DNA of 56,220 bases, taken from assembly GCF_000247475.1 (NCBI RefSeq), contig NZ_AHZC01000077.1:1-56220 (forward strand), written 5' to 3'. The notes beneath the pieces were generated by a model. It worked only from the letters and a program-made list of their open reading frames with translations, was not told the origin of the DNA and made no database searches. Shown here in pieces: positions 18,059-27,220 of the stretch (positions are counted from its first letter, which is position 1; each line of letters starts with the position of its first letter). The position numbers were made by a program, and so were the translations under genes. Origin of the DNA: Rhizobium sp. PDO1-076. GTDB lineage: Bacteria > Pseudomonadota > Alphaproteobacteria > Rhizobiales > Rhizobiaceae.

Positions 18059-18763
18059 TCAGAGCTGCAGGGCAAGACCGGCCGAAGGGGTGACAACCTT
18101 GGTGCGCGTGCCCTCCATTCCCGCGACGAATTTCTCCGGCGTCTGGTCGATAATCGGGAAGCTGCCATAGTGACAGGGAATGGCCGTCTTGAAGTCGAAG
18201 AAGCGCTGGCAGGCCAGTGCTGCAACCGCGCCGCCCATGGTGAAACGATCGCCGATCGGAACCAGACCGATGTCGGGCTGATGCAGTTCCTGGATCAGCT
18301 TCATGTCGGAGAAGATGTCGGTGTCGCCCATATGCAGCAGCGAGGCATCGCCGTCGAAATGCAGCATCAGACCATTGGCACTGCCGAGCGAATGGGAGAC
18401 GCCGTCCTCGGTCAGTTGTGCTGACGAGTGCAGGGCGTTGGTGAAGGTAGCGGAAAAGCCCTCGAAATGCACGGTGCCGCCGGTGTTGCCCATCTCCAGC
18501 TTCTCGACGCCCTTGGAGCCCAGCCAGGCGGCCAGATCGGCATTGGCGAGCACAGTCGCGCCGGTGTCCTTTGCCAGGCGGATCGTATCGCCGACATGGT
18601 CGCCGTGACCGTGTGTGAGGAGAATATGGGTGATGCCGGACGCCGTGTCCTTGGCATCGAGGCCGGCGAAGCCCGGATTGCCGGTCAGAAACGGATCGAT
18701 CAATATGCTCGCCTTGGAGGTGTCGAGCCGGAAGGCGGAATGGCCGAGCCAGGTGATCTTCAT
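18059..18763 (-). CDS. UPF0173 metal-dependent hydrolase (metallo-beta-lactamase fold)
   Basis: The protein has 234 residues, the length of the UPF0173/YtkL-like family. It opens [15 protein letters not shown]. The metal motif is [13 protein letters not shown]. Further metal ligands lie in [15 protein letters not shown] and [10 protein letters not shown]. The substrate is unknown. It lies upstream of gatC on the same strand and divergent from ruvX, with 109 bp between their starts. Confidence 0.9.
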   Translation of the reverse strand: MKITWLGHSAFRLDTSKASILIDPFLTGNPGFAGLDAKDTASGITHILLTHGHGDHVGDTIRLAKDTGATVLANADLAAWLGSKGVEKLEMGNTGGTVHFEGFSATFTNALHSSAQLTEDGVSHSLGSANGLMLHFDGDASLLHMGDTDIFSDMKLIQELHQPDIGLVPIGDRFTMGGAVAALACQRFFDFKTAIPCHYGSFPIIDQTPEKFVAGMEGTRTKVVTPSAGLALQL

Positions 18764-18872
18764 GAATAACTCCTAGAATAACGTCGAAAGGGTAACGGGT
18801 TCCCTCGCCATCAGATATGGCATATGCGCGTGACGGATAGTAGGCACGAGCGAGAAAGACCGGAAAACAGAA

Positions 18873-19373
18873 ATGACGACGCTGACCTTTGAGGAACTCG
18901 CCGAAACGCTTCTGCCGAACCAGGCGATTGCCGGTCTCGATCTCGGCACCAAGACGATCGGGCTCTCTGCATCGGATCTTGGCCGGCGCTTTGCCACGCC
19001 GCGTCCGGTCATTCACCGGACAAAGTTCACACAGGATGCTGTGGTGCTGCTGGCATTTGCCGAGAAAGAAAAGATTGCAGCCTTCGTCATTGGACTGCCG
19101 ACAAACATGGATGGTTCGGCGGGACCTCGGGTTCAGGCAACCCGCGCCTTTGTCCGCACGATGTCGGAAAAGACCGACATACCTTTCATCTACTGGGATG
19201 AACGGCTGTCGACCGTTGCCGCCCAACGGGCGCTTCTGGAAATGGATGTGTCACGCGCCAAGCGCAAGGAGCGGATCGATTCGGCGGCGGCCAGCTTCAT
19301 TCTTCAGGGTGCACTGGACAGGCTGTCCATGCTGGCACGCGCCTCGGATGAGACCGGCTCAGACTTTTCCTGA
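18873..19373 (+). CDS. ruvX: RuvX/YqgF Holliday-junction resolvase-like, 16S rRNA maturation nuclease
   Basis: This 166-residue RNase H-fold protein is the essential YqgF/RuvX, implicated in pre-16S rRNA 5' processing. The motifs are [17 protein letters not shown] with the first catalytic Asp, [33 protein letters not shown] with the catalytic Glu, and [15 protein letters not shown] with the last Asp. The 3' end overlaps the convergent small membrane-protein gene by 70 bp, which is unusually long. Confidence 0.95.
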   Translation: MTTLTFEELAETLLPNQAIAGLDLGTKTIGLSASDLGRRFATPRPVIHRTKFTQDAVVLLAFAEKEKIAAFVIGLPTNMDGSAGPRVQATRAFVRTMSEKTDIPFIYWDERLSTVAAQRALLEMDVSRAKRKERIDSAAASFILQGALDRLSMLARASDETGSDFS

Positions 19374-19642
19374 CGCGCCTTCCACCACGCGATGATCTTC
19401 TTGCGGCGGCGAAAGCCGATGATGGCAAAGAGCACGGCGCTGTCCACCACGATCGCGCGCATGACCAGCGGCGGAATGGTTTCCGGCGGAATACCCAGAA
19501 CATTGCCATAGATCTGGAAGACCAGCTCATGCGCCTGTCGCGTCAACATGAAGATGCCGAAGCTCATGTCGTAGTAGGACAGACCGTACCAGGTGCCCAG
19601 AAGCACTATGGGCATGGCCCACAAAAGCAGGAATGTCTTCAT
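19304..19642 (-). CDS. DUF6105-like small membrane protein
   Basis: The product is 112 residues with two or three membrane segments: [21 protein letters not shown], an interfacial region [23 protein letters not shown], and [18 protein letters not shown] basic tail [10 protein letters not shown] follows. It resembles the DUF6105 family of Hyphomicrobiales, whose function is unknown. Its last 23 codons run antisense to the end of ruvX. Its ATG overlaps the stop of the upstream small gene by 4 bp. Confidence 0.72.
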   Translation of the reverse strand: MKTFLLLWAMPIVLLGTWYGLSYYDMSFGIFMLTRQAHELVFQIYGNVLGIPPETIPPLVMRAIVVDSAVLFAIIGFRRRKKIIAWWKARQEKSEPVSSEARASMDSLSSAP

Positions 19643-19851
19643 GCCGTTTCTGCCTTTCGCACAGACGGCGAATCATTCGCCGCCGGCCAGTTTTCCACCA
19701 GCCATTTCAATGCCGCCATCAACGTCAGCGCGACCGCAGGAACGGCAATATCGAGTGCCAATCCCGCAAAGAAGACCATCATCATGATGGTCAAGATCAG
19801 TCGTACCGACGCGTCACCCGTCACTGCCCTGCCCTTTAACGTCTGTCCCAT
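19639..19851 (-). CDS. Small membrane protein, 70 aa, unknown function
   Basis: Starting at the ATG at 19851, the product has a short basic N-terminus (MGQTLKGRAV), a hydrophobic stretch (~17-48, LILTIMMMVFFAGLALDIAVPAVALTLMAAL) and a polar tail. It overlaps the following small membrane gene as TCAT (4 bp), which supports a two-gene operon. An open frame up to 19956 exists but does not look like protein. I do not know the family. Confidence 0.6.
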   Translation of the reverse strand: MGQTLKGRAVTGDASVRLILTIMMMVFFAGLALDIAVPAVALTLMAALKWLVENWPAANDSPSVRKAETA

Positions 19852-20034
19852 GGCAAAGTTGCAGCGTTCGCTCGCGCAGCGCAATGTAAACCCTTTGTTA
19901 AGGTTAACGGCGATTGGGGATAAGTCAGAGCAAGGCGTTGGCGCACGAGCGCCCATCCCCCGTTTCAGCAGTTGCCAGCCTGCGGCCCGCCCTTTAACGG
20001 TTGCGCTGCCAATTCGCGCGTCCGGACATTTTTC

Positions 20035-20970
20035 ATGCTGATCATCTTCGAAAGCATCCTGCCGATCTTCCTGCTGGTCCTGATCGGTGTCGTGCTCAAG
20101 CGGACGCCGCTGATCAACGACAGCTTCTGGGGCGGGCTGGAGCAGTTCGGCTACTATGTGCTGTTTCCAGCACTTCTGTTCGAGACATTGGCGACAACCA
20201 ATTTTTCCGCCATGAACAGCGGCAGCGTCAGCCTTGTCTCGCTGCTCGCGGTGGGCATCATGTCGGGCGTTTGTCTGGCACTCTGGCCGCTTCTGCGCAA
20301 CAGAGGCATGGGCGCCCCTGCCTATACCTCGATCTTCCAGACGGCGACCCGCTGGAACGGCTTCATGGCGCTTGCCATCGGCGAAAAACTGGCCGGTCCA
20401 AGCGGCCTTGCCGTGATTGCCGTCATAATGGCGGCGATCATCGTGCCGCTCAACCTGATCAATGTCGGCATCATGGTGTGGTTTTCCGGCCGCGGTCGCA
20501 GCTTCAAGGCGTTTGCGGTCAGGATCATCACCAATCCGATCATCATCGGCTCGGCGCTGGGCGTTGTTGTCAATGTGCTTGGGATCCGGATCTACGATCC
20601 GCTGATGACCACGGTCGACCTCATCGCCGGCTCATCGCTTAGCCTCGGCCTGATCAATGTCGGCGCGGGACTTCGCATCCAGGATGCAGTGAAGCCGCAG
20701 CCGGCCGTGATCCTATCGGTTTTCCTCAAGCTCATCCTGTTTCCGGTCGTCTCGGTCAGCCTCGCGCTGCTCTTCGGCCTCAGTGGCGAGACCGTGATCA
20801 TGATAGCGCTCGGTGCTGCCGTGCCCACCGCCATGAACGGCTATACGCTGGCAAGACAGATGGGCGGCGACGCCGAACTCTATGCGGCAGCGGCCACCGT
20901 GCAGACGGTCGCCGCCTTTTTCACCATTCCGACCGTGCTCTATCTGGTCGCTCAGGTGGCGGCGGGATAA
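20035..20970 (+). CDS. AEC-family transporter (auxin efflux carrier fold)
   Basis: The ATG at 20035 gives 311 residues with about ten membrane helices in two halves. It starts MLIIFESILPIFLLVLIGVVLKR, the typical AEC opening (helix, KR, then SFWGGLEQFGYYVLFPALLF). The second half carries NPIIIGSALGVVVN and ends PTAMNGYTLARQMGGD, both usual in this family. The substrate is probably an organic or amino acid anion and cannot be fixed from sequence. The 3' end overlaps the convergent AidB-like gene by 19 bp. Confidence 0.88.
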   Translation: MLIIFESILPIFLLVLIGVVLKRTPLINDSFWGGLEQFGYYVLFPALLFETLATTNFSAMNSGSVSLVSLLAVGIMSGVCLALWPLLRNRGMGAPAYTSIFQTATRWNGFMALAIGEKLAGPSGLAVIAVIMAAIIVPLNLINVGIMVWFSGRGRSFKAFAVRIITNPIIIGSALGVVVNVLGIRIYDPLMTTVDLIAGSSLSLGLINVGAGLRIQDAVKPQPAVILSVFLKLILFPVVSVSLALLFGLSGETVIMIALGAAVPTAMNGYTLARQMGGDAELYAAAATVQTVAAFFTIPTVLYLVAQVAAG

Positions 20971-22604
20971 AGTAGGTCCAGCACGTAGCGGGCGTCGAAA
21001 CGGGCATCGAGAACGCCGTAGGTGTGACGCCAGCCTCCGGCCAGACGGGTTTCCAGAAACGCATCGGCGATCTTGCCGGCCCCGAGGCGATAAAGCTCGG
21101 CCGCACCGGCGGCCAGCGCCAGTTGCTCGATCAGGAGGCGACCGGCGCCCTCGTCGCGTTCAGCCAGAGCGGTCGCCGCACGCAGGACCTCGACGGTCTT
21201 CTTGCCGGATGCACCCAGATCGCGTTCAAGCCCGGCAAACAGGGTCTCGAAGAGATCCTTGCCGCGATTGAGCACGCGCAGCACGTCGAGCGCCATGACA
21301 TTGCCGGAGCCTTCCCAGATCGCATTGACCGGCGCCTCGCGGTAGTGGCGGGCAATCGGACGCTCCTCGACATATCCGCTGCCGCCGATCGATTCCATCG
21401 CTTCATAGATCAGGCCGGGGGCGATCTTGCAGATCCAATATTTGACCACCGGCGTCATGACACGGGCATAGGCCGCATCCACCGGGTTCTCACGGGCGCG
21501 GTCGAAGCTGTCGGCAAGGCGGAAGGCGAGCGCGGTGGCTGCGGCCACATCCAAAGCCATATCGGCCAGGACACGTGTCATCAGCGGCTGATCGATCAGC
21601 TTCTTGCCGAAGACGGTACGGCCACGCACATGATGCACAGCTTCGGCCATCGAGGCACGCATCATGCCGGCGGATGCGAGCGCGCAATCGAGGCGGGTCA
21701 GGGTGACCATGTCGAGAATTGTGCGCACGCCATCGCCTGGCGTGCCGAGAAGGAAGCCGAAAGCCTCGTCGAACTCGACCTCGGAGGAGGCATTGGAGCG
21801 ATTGCCGATCTTGTCCTTCAGGCGCTGGAATTCCAGACCATTGGCGGATCCGTCCTCCAGCAGGCGCGGAACGAGGAAGCAGCCCATGCCATCCCTGGTC
21901 TGGGCGAGCATGACAAAGGCATCGCTCATCGGCGCGGACATGAACCACTTGTGGCCCGAGAGGCGGTAGATGCCCTCGCCTACCCGCTCACCACTGGTGA
22001 TATTGGCGCGCACATCCGTGCCGCCCTGCTTTTCCGTCATGCCCATGCCGATGGTGACGGCACTCTTCTGCATTGGCGGCTTGTTGGCCGAATCGTACTT
22101 GCGCGACAGGATCTTCGGCGTCCATTCCTTCTGCACGGCGGGCGACGCGACAAGTGCTGCCACCGAGGCGCTGGTCATGGTCAGCGGGCAAAGATGTCCG
22201 CTTTCGAGCTGAGCTGTGAGGAAGTAGCGGACGGCGCGCGCCTTGTGTTCATGACCACGGGCGTCCGTCTGGTTTTCCCAGACGGAGCAATGCAGGCCGG
22301 AGGACATGGAGCGGCGCATCAGTGCGTGATAGGCTGGATGGTATTCGGTGACATCCAACCGTTCGCCGCGCACGCCATGGGTGCGCAATTGCGGTGGGCT
22401 GGCATTGGCCATGCGGGCCAGTTCCTGCGCCTCGGGCGAGGTCACATACTTGCCGACCACATCATATTCGTCGCGAAGCGAGCGGGCGAGCGTGGAGGTC
22501 AGATCGACGAGAAGCGGATCGGATCGGTAGGCATTGACACCGGACCAAGGCTTGGGCTGGTTCAGGGCGGCGAGTTTTTCTTCAGTCCGGTTCATTATTG
22601 TCAT
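20952..22604 (-). CDS. AidB-like acyl-CoA dehydrogenase
   Basis: This is a 550-residue flavoprotein of the AidB branch: acyl-CoA dehydrogenase fold plus an N-terminal extension and a long C-terminal helical domain. Motifs are PLTMTSASVAAL, GMGMTEKQGGTDVRAN, HKWFMSAPMSDAF, and MESIGGSGYVEERP with NAIWEGSGNVMALDVLR. E. coli AidB is induced by alkylation damage and binds DNA. Whether this one does so is unknown. An ATG at 22595 is an alternative start. It is divergent from pyrB. Confidence 0.9.
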   Translation of the reverse strand: MTIMNRTEEKLAALNQPKPWSGVNAYRSDPLLVDLTSTLARSLRDEYDVVGKYVTSPEAQELARMANASPPQLRTHGVRGERLDVTEYHPAYHALMRRSMSSGLHCSVWENQTDARGHEHKARAVRYFLTAQLESGHLCPLTMTSASVAALVASPAVQKEWTPKILSRKYDSANKPPMQKSAVTIGMGMTEKQGGTDVRANITSGERVGEGIYRLSGHKWFMSAPMSDAFVMLAQTRDGMGCFLVPRLLEDGSANGLEFQRLKDKIGNRSNASSEVEFDEAFGFLLGTPGDGVRTILDMVTLTRLDCALASAGMMRASMAEAVHHVRGRTVFGKKLIDQPLMTRVLADMALDVAAATALAFRLADSFDRARENPVDAAYARVMTPVVKYWICKIAPGLIYEAMESIGGSGYVEERPIARHYREAPVNAIWEGSGNVMALDVLRVLNRGKDLFETLFAGLERDLGASGKKTVEVLRAATALAERDEGAGRLLIEQLALAAGAAELYRLGAGKIADAFLETRLAGGWRHTYGVLDARFDARYVLDLLYPAAT

Positions 22605-22726
22605 GCCGTTCTACTAGCGCAAAGAATTTCGTTTAACATGGGGAACGCGCCGCAATCCACATAGCATATGCTTGCCCGGCCGCCTGCCAATCATTATAGA
22701 CCGCGTGACATCTACGGAGGGCGTCC

Positions 22727-23683
22727 ATGGTCTTCTTTCCCCACCGCCATCTCATCGGCATCAAAGGCCTTACCGAACAGGACATCACGTACCTGCTCGA
22801 CAAGGCGGACGAAGCCGTGAAAATCAGCCGCCAGCGGGAGAAGAAGACCTCCACCTTGCGCGGTCTTACCCAGATCAATCTGTTTTTTGAAGCCTCGACG
22901 CGGACGCAATCCTCGTTCGAGCTTGCCGGCAAGCGGCTTGGCGCCGACGTGATGAACATGTCGGTCGGCAATTCGTCGGTAAAGAAGGGCGAGACGCTGA
23001 TCGACACGGCGATGACACTGAACGCCATGCGGCCGGACGTGCTTGTCGTGCGCCATTCCTCGGCCGGGGCGGCAGCCCTTCTCGCCCAGAAGGTTGCCTG
23101 CTCCGTGGTCAATGCCGGCGACGGCCAGCACGAGCATCCGACGCAGGCGCTGCTCGACGCGCTGACCATCCGCCGGGCCAAGGGCAAGCTGTCGCGCATC
23201 ATCGTCGCCATCTGCGGCGACGTCCTGCATTCGCGCGTTGCACGCTCCAACATCCTGCTTCTCAACGCCATGGGAGCCCGCGTCCGGGTCGTCGCTCCTG
23301 CGACATTGCTGCCGGCCGGCATTGCCGACATGAGCGTCGAAGTCTTCCACGACATGAAGGAAGGGCTGAAGGATGCCGATGTGGTGATGATGCTGCGCCT
23401 GCAGCGCGAGCGCATGGCCGGCGCCTTCGTGCCGTCGGTGCGGGAATATTTCCACTTCTACGGCCTCGACGCCGAAAAGCTGAAATATGCCAAGGAAGAC
23501 GCGCTGGTGATGCATCCGGGTCCGATGAACCGTGGCGTCGAAATCGCCTCCGAAGTGGCCGACGGCCCGCAGAGCGTGATCGAGCAACAGGTTGAAATGG
23601 GGGTAGCCGTGCGCATGGCGGTGATGGAAACATTGCTGACCTCGCAAAACAACGGTCCGCGCAGCGAGGGAATGGGCGCATGA
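22727..23683 (+). CDS. pyrB: Aspartate carbamoyltransferase, catalytic subunit
   Basis: PyrB condenses carbamoyl phosphate with aspartate, the first committed pyrimidine step. Its 318 residues carry [20 protein letters not shown] (carbamoyl phosphate binding), [28 protein letters not shown] and [13 protein letters not shown]. The ATG follows GGAGGG at good distance. The stop overlaps the pyrC-like start by 4 bp. The pairing with a metal-ligand-less PyrC homologue suggests the PyrB-PyrC' type of assembly known from Pseudomonas. Confidence 0.97.
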   Translation: MVFFPHRHLIGIKGLTEQDITYLLDKADEAVKISRQREKKTSTLRGLTQINLFFEASTRTQSSFELAGKRLGADVMNMSVGNSSVKKGETLIDTAMTLNAMRPDVLVVRHSSAGAAALLAQKVACSVVNAGDGQHEHPTQALLDALTIRRAKGKLSRIIVAICGDVLHSRVARSNILLLNAMGARVRVVAPATLLPAGIADMSVEVFHDMKEGLKDADVVMMLRLQRERMAGAFVPSVREYFHFYGLDAEKLKYAKEDALVMHPGPMNRGVEIASEVADGPQSVIEQQVEMGVAVRMAVMETLLTSQNNGPRSEGMGA

Positions 23684-24975
23684 TGAAACCGCTCGTCCTG
23701 AAGAATGTCCGCATCCTCGATCCTTCGCGCACGCTCGATGAGGTCGGCACGATCATCATCGGTGCGGATGGCAATATACTGGCGGCCGGTACCGATGCGC
23801 AGAACCAGGGTGCGCCTGAGGGGGCCGAGATCCGCGATTGCGGTGGGCTCACCGCCATTCCGGGTCTTGTCGATGCCCGTGTCTTCGTCGGCGAACCCGG
23901 CCATGAACATCGCGAAACGATTGCCTCTGCAAGCCGCGCGGCCGCCGCCGGTGGCATTACCTCCTTCATCATGATGCCGGAAACCGATCCTGTGATCGAC
24001 GACATCGCGCTGGTCGAATTCGTCAAGAAAACGGCGCGCGATACGGCGATCGTCAATGTCTATCCGGCAGCGGCCCTGACCAAGGGCATGACCAGCGCCG
24101 AAATGACCGAGATGGGCCTGCTGCAACTGGCCGGCGCCGTCGCCTTCACCAATGGCCGTCATGGCCTGAACGACACACAGGTTCTGCGCCGGGCCATGAC
24201 CTATGCGCGCGAATTCGATGCCGTCGTTGCGCTCGAGACCCGCGAGAAATATCTTGCCGCCAATGGAGTGATGAACGAAGGGCTGTTTGCCAGCTGGCTC
24301 GGTCTGTCCGGCATCCCGAAGGAAACGGAAATCATTCCGCTGGAGCGGGATCTGAGGATCGCGGCCCTGACCAAGGCCAAGTATCACGCCGCCCAGATCT
24401 CGGTGCCGGAATCGGTCGAGGCCATCCAGATGGCGCGCAAGCGTGGCGCCAAGGTCACCTGCGGCATCTCGATCAACCATCTCAGCCTGAACGAGAACGA
24501 CATCGGTGAGTATCGCAGCTTCTTCAAGCTCTATCCGCCGCTGCGCTCGGAAGACGACCGCATGGGCATGGTGCAGGCTATTGCCGATGGCAGCATCGAC
24601 ATCATCGTGTCTTCGCACGACCCGCAAGATGTCGATACCAAGCGCCTGCCGTTCGGTGAGGCGGCCGACGGGGCAAGCGGACTGGAGACCATGTTGTCTG
24701 CAGCGCTTCGCCTGCACCATGCAGGCCATGTGCCGCTGATGCGATTGATCGACGCGATGTCGACCCGGCCCGCCGAAATCTTCGGACTGCCCGCTGGCAC
24801 CCTGAAGCCGGGGGCGAGCGCCGATATCGCGCTGGTCGATCTCGACGAACCATGGCTGGTATCGAAGGATCAATTGCTCGGCCGCTCCAAGAACACGCCG
24901 TTCGAGGATGCGCGCTTCTCGGGACGGGCGGTCGCGACCTATGTTGCCGGTCGCTGCGTACACGCGCTCGCATAA
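23680..24975 (+). CDS. pyrC: Dihydroorotase homologue lacking metal ligands (PyrC'-like)
   Basis: This is a 431-residue amidohydrolase-fold protein of the dihydroorotase family, translationally coupled to pyrB by a 4 bp overlap. The usual metal motif DxHxH is replaced: residues 61-70 read [10 protein letters not shown], with R67 and F69 where His is expected. Later, HAAQIS stands where a second His is usual. SSHDPQD replaces the usual TDHAPH, losing the Asp and one His. GLETML and the C-terminal ADIALVDLD are kept. It is therefore probably not a dihydroorotase but a structural partner of PyrB, as PyrC' is in Pseudomonas. A catalytic PyrC should be elsewhere in the genome. Confidence 0.85.
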   Translation: MMKPLVLKNVRILDPSRTLDEVGTIIIGADGNILAAGTDAQNQGAPEGAEIRDCGGLTAIPGLVDARVFVGEPGHEHRETIASASRAAAAGGITSFIMMPETDPVIDDIALVEFVKKTARDTAIVNVYPAAALTKGMTSAEMTEMGLLQLAGAVAFTNGRHGLNDTQVLRRAMTYAREFDAVVALETREKYLAANGVMNEGLFASWLGLSGIPKETEIIPLERDLRIAALTKAKYHAAQISVPESVEAIQMARKRGAKVTCGISINHLSLNENDIGEYRSFFKLYPPLRSEDDRMGMVQAIADGSIDIIVSSHDPQDVDTKRLPFGEAADGASGLETMLSAALRLHHAGHVPLMRLIDAMSTRPAEIFGLPAGTLKPGASADIALVDLDEPWLVSKDQLLGRSKNTPFEDARFSGRAVATYVAGRCVHALA

Positions 24976-25001
24976 GATAAAGACAAGCAGGGGGAAACAC
25001 G

Positions 25002-25619
25002 GTGCCAAGCGTCAACTATCTCGCCATCGGTTGGCCGGCGCTCGTCGCTGTCCTTGCTCTGGGCTATCTGCTCGGCTCGATCCCGTTCGGCCTTCTTCTG
25101 ACCCGGATGGCCGGTCTGGGCGACCTCCGCTCGATCGGCTCCGGCAATATCGGCGCAACCAATGTCCTGCGCACCGGTAACAAGAAGCTGGCCGCGGTGA
25201 CACTTTTGCTGGACGCATTGAAAGCCACTGCGGCGGCGGTGATCGCACAGGCGATATTCGGCCAGAATGCCGGACTGCTGGCCGGCTTTGCCGCCTTCAT
25301 CGGTCATCTCTTCCCGATCTGGCTCGGCTTCAAGGGCGGCAAGGGCGTGGCAACCTATATCGGCACGCTACTCGGCGTCGCACCGCTGATGGTTCTGGTC
25401 TTTGCCGCCGTATGGTTGTCGGTTGCGTTCGTCAGCCGCTTTTCTTCCCTGGCTGCACTCGTGGCCACACTTGTCATTCCGGTTGCATTGTGGATACTTG
25501 GGGTTGAAGAGGCTGCACTTGTAACAGCGGCCATGACAGCCATCACGTTTTGGCGCCACAGACCCAATATCGAACGGCTGATCGCCGGAACCGAAAGCAA
25601 GATCGGACAAAAGGGCTAG
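25002..25619 (+). CDS. plsY: Acyl-phosphate glycerol-3-phosphate acyltransferase
   Basis: PlsY makes lysophosphatidic acid from acyl phosphate at the inner membrane. The start is a GTG at 25002 after AGGGGGAAA, giving 205 residues with about five membrane helices. The three conserved loops are visible: [19 protein letters not shown] and [14 protein letters not shown]. It lies 26 bp after the pyrC-like gene and 7 bp before dprA. Confidence 0.96.
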   Translation: MPSVNYLAIGWPALVAVLALGYLLGSIPFGLLLTRMAGLGDLRSIGSGNIGATNVLRTGNKKLAAVTLLLDALKATAAAVIAQAIFGQNAGLLAGFAAFIGHLFPIWLGFKGGKGVATYIGTLLGVAPLMVLVFAAVWLSVAFVSRFSSLAALVATLVIPVALWILGVEEAALVTAAMTAITFWRHRPNIERLIAGTESKIGQKG

Positions 25620-25626
25620 GAGAGCC

Positions 25627-26784
25627 ATGCCGGACGATAGCGCAAGACGAAAAGGAATTGCGCTGACGGACCGGCAGAGGATTGCCTGGCTGAGACTGAT
25701 CCGCAGCGACAATGTCGGTCCTGCCACCTTTCGCGACCTGATCAACCATTTCGGCTCCGCCGAAGCTGCACTCGACGCCCTACCCGAATTGTCGCGGCGG
25801 GGTGGTTCGTCCCGAAACATCCGGATCGCCAGCGTCAGCGATGCAGAGCGCGAACTGGACATCGCGCATCGTTTCGGCGCCCGCTTCATCGGCGTCGGCG
25901 AGCCGGACTATCCGCAGGCTCTGCGCCAGATCGATGGTGCCCCTCCCCTGATCGCGGCAAAGGGCGACCTTGCCGCCGCAGAGCTTCCGGCCGTCGGCAT
26001 TGTCGGCTCACGCAATGCGTCGATCAGCGGTGCCAAATTTGCCGCGATGATGGCGCGCGATATCGGCCAGGCCGGGTATGCAATTGTCTCCGGCCTTGCT
26101 CGCGGCATCGATGCCTCCGCCCATCGGGCAAGCCTCGACACCGGAACGATCGCTGCAATGGCCGGCGGGCTCGACCAGCCCTATCCACCGGAAAACATCG
26201 ATCTTCTGCGCGCTATCTGCGACGGTCGCGGACTGGCTATTTCAGAGATGCCGTTCGGCTGGGAACCCCGCGCTCGGGACTTCCCGCGGCGCAACCGGCT
26301 GATTGCCGGCACGGCTCTCGGCGTGGTCGTCATCGAGGCTGCCGCCCGCTCCGGCTCGCTGATCACCGCGCGGCTGGCTGGCGAATTCGGCCGGCTGGTG
26401 TTTGCGGTTCCCGGCTCACCACTCGATCCGCGCTGTGAAGGCACCAACGGCCTGTTGAAGGACGGGGCCACCGTCACGACACGGCCTGCGGATGTCCTTC
26501 AGGCGCTGGCACCTTTGTCACGGATCGATCTGTTCCGGCAGCCGGAAGCGGATGAACCTAGCAATGAAGACACCGGCCATCGGGCCATGGCGGCGCCGCC
26601 GAATGACGATGAGCGTTCGATCATCGTCGACGCGCTTGGGCCGACACCGGTCGAAATTGACGATATCATCCGGCATACAGGTCTGCCGGCATCGTCCGTC
26701 TATCTGGTCCTGCTGGAACTCGATATCGCCGGCCGGCTAGATCGGCACCCCGGGGGCTTTGTTTCGCTGGCCATGTCCGAGTGA
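25627..26784 (+). CDS. dprA: DNA-processing protein DprA
   Basis: DprA binds incoming single-stranded DNA and loads RecA in transformation. The product is 385 residues. An N-terminal SAM-like helical region (~10-75) precedes the Rossmann-like domain (~95-300) with VGSRNASISGAKFA, IVSGLARGIDASAH, DQPYPPEN and PRRNRLIAG. A C-terminal winged helix (DML1-like, ~330-385) ends LDRHPGGFVSLAMSE. The last 48 bp overlap a convergent small gene. It is common in genomes with no known competence. Confidence 0.95.
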   Translation: MPDDSARRKGIALTDRQRIAWLRLIRSDNVGPATFRDLINHFGSAEAALDALPELSRRGGSSRNIRIASVSDAERELDIAHRFGARFIGVGEPDYPQALRQIDGAPPLIAAKGDLAAAELPAVGIVGSRNASISGAKFAAMMARDIGQAGYAIVSGLARGIDASAHRASLDTGTIAAMAGGLDQPYPPENIDLLRAICDGRGLAISEMPFGWEPRARDFPRRNRLIAGTALGVVVIEAAARSGSLITARLAGEFGRLVFAVPGSPLDPRCEGTNGLLKDGATVTTRPADVLQALAPLSRIDLFRQPEADEPSNEDTGHRAMAAPPNDDERSIIVDALGPTPVEIDDIIRHTGLPASSVYLVLLELDIAGRLDRHPGGFVSLAMSE

Positions 26785-26970
26785 CAGCGCACGACGTCCA
26801 GACTGGACGTCACCGGCTTCGACGTAAGCCATTTCGATCAAATAGCACAGCATCTCGGCGCCCTCGCTTTCGGCTACGCCGCGCAACTCGCCCAGCATCT
26901 GCCGGATGTAGGCAATGTTCGCCATGGTGCTGGATTCGCGACCATTCATACCGATCGGCTCTCTTGCCAT
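26737..26970 (-). CDS. Small conserved-looking protein antisense to the dprA end, up to 77 aa
   Basis: The core IAYIRQMLGELRGVAESEGAEMLCYLIEMAYVEAGD is an amphipathic, Glu/Leu-rich helical sequence that looks like a real protein. The likely start is the ATG at 26925, 26949 or 26970, and none has a strong ribosome binding site. The tail (QRNKAPGVPI) runs antisense to the last 16 codons of dprA. Similar small hypothetical proteins occur in rhizobia, as far as I recall. It stays hypothetical. Confidence 0.6.
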   Translation of the reverse strand: MAREPIGMNGRESSTMANIAYIRQMLGELRGVAESEGAEMLCYLIEMAYVEAGDVQSGRRALSLGHGQRNKAPGVPI

Positions 26971-27220
26971 CCTACATTGCCCACAGTTGCAGACGGTGTC
27001 GCTGACATGCCGTCAAAGTTCCGATAAAACCACGATAGCGCAATTCTTAAAAATTGCAAATTACTACAAAGCTCTTATTGGTTGCATCACGTTGCAAACG
27101 CGGAAAATCGACTTTGCCCCTTGACCGCAGCGCTTTCGACCTCCATGTCGGAAAATCGGTATTCCAAAGCCGAGGCACTGTGCTGCCGATTAAGAGCACT
27201 GATGAAGGCGCAAAGAAGCA
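26971..27220 (+). promoter_or_regulatory. Intergenic region upstream of topA
   Basis: This 250 bp region is relatively AT-rich and holds the promoter of topA. A small stem GCAATT/AATTGC occurs near 27040-27057. The topA start codon follows GAAGGCGCAAAGAAGC, which gives a modest ribosome binding site. I could not assign a -35/-10 pair with confidence. Confidence 0.35.
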
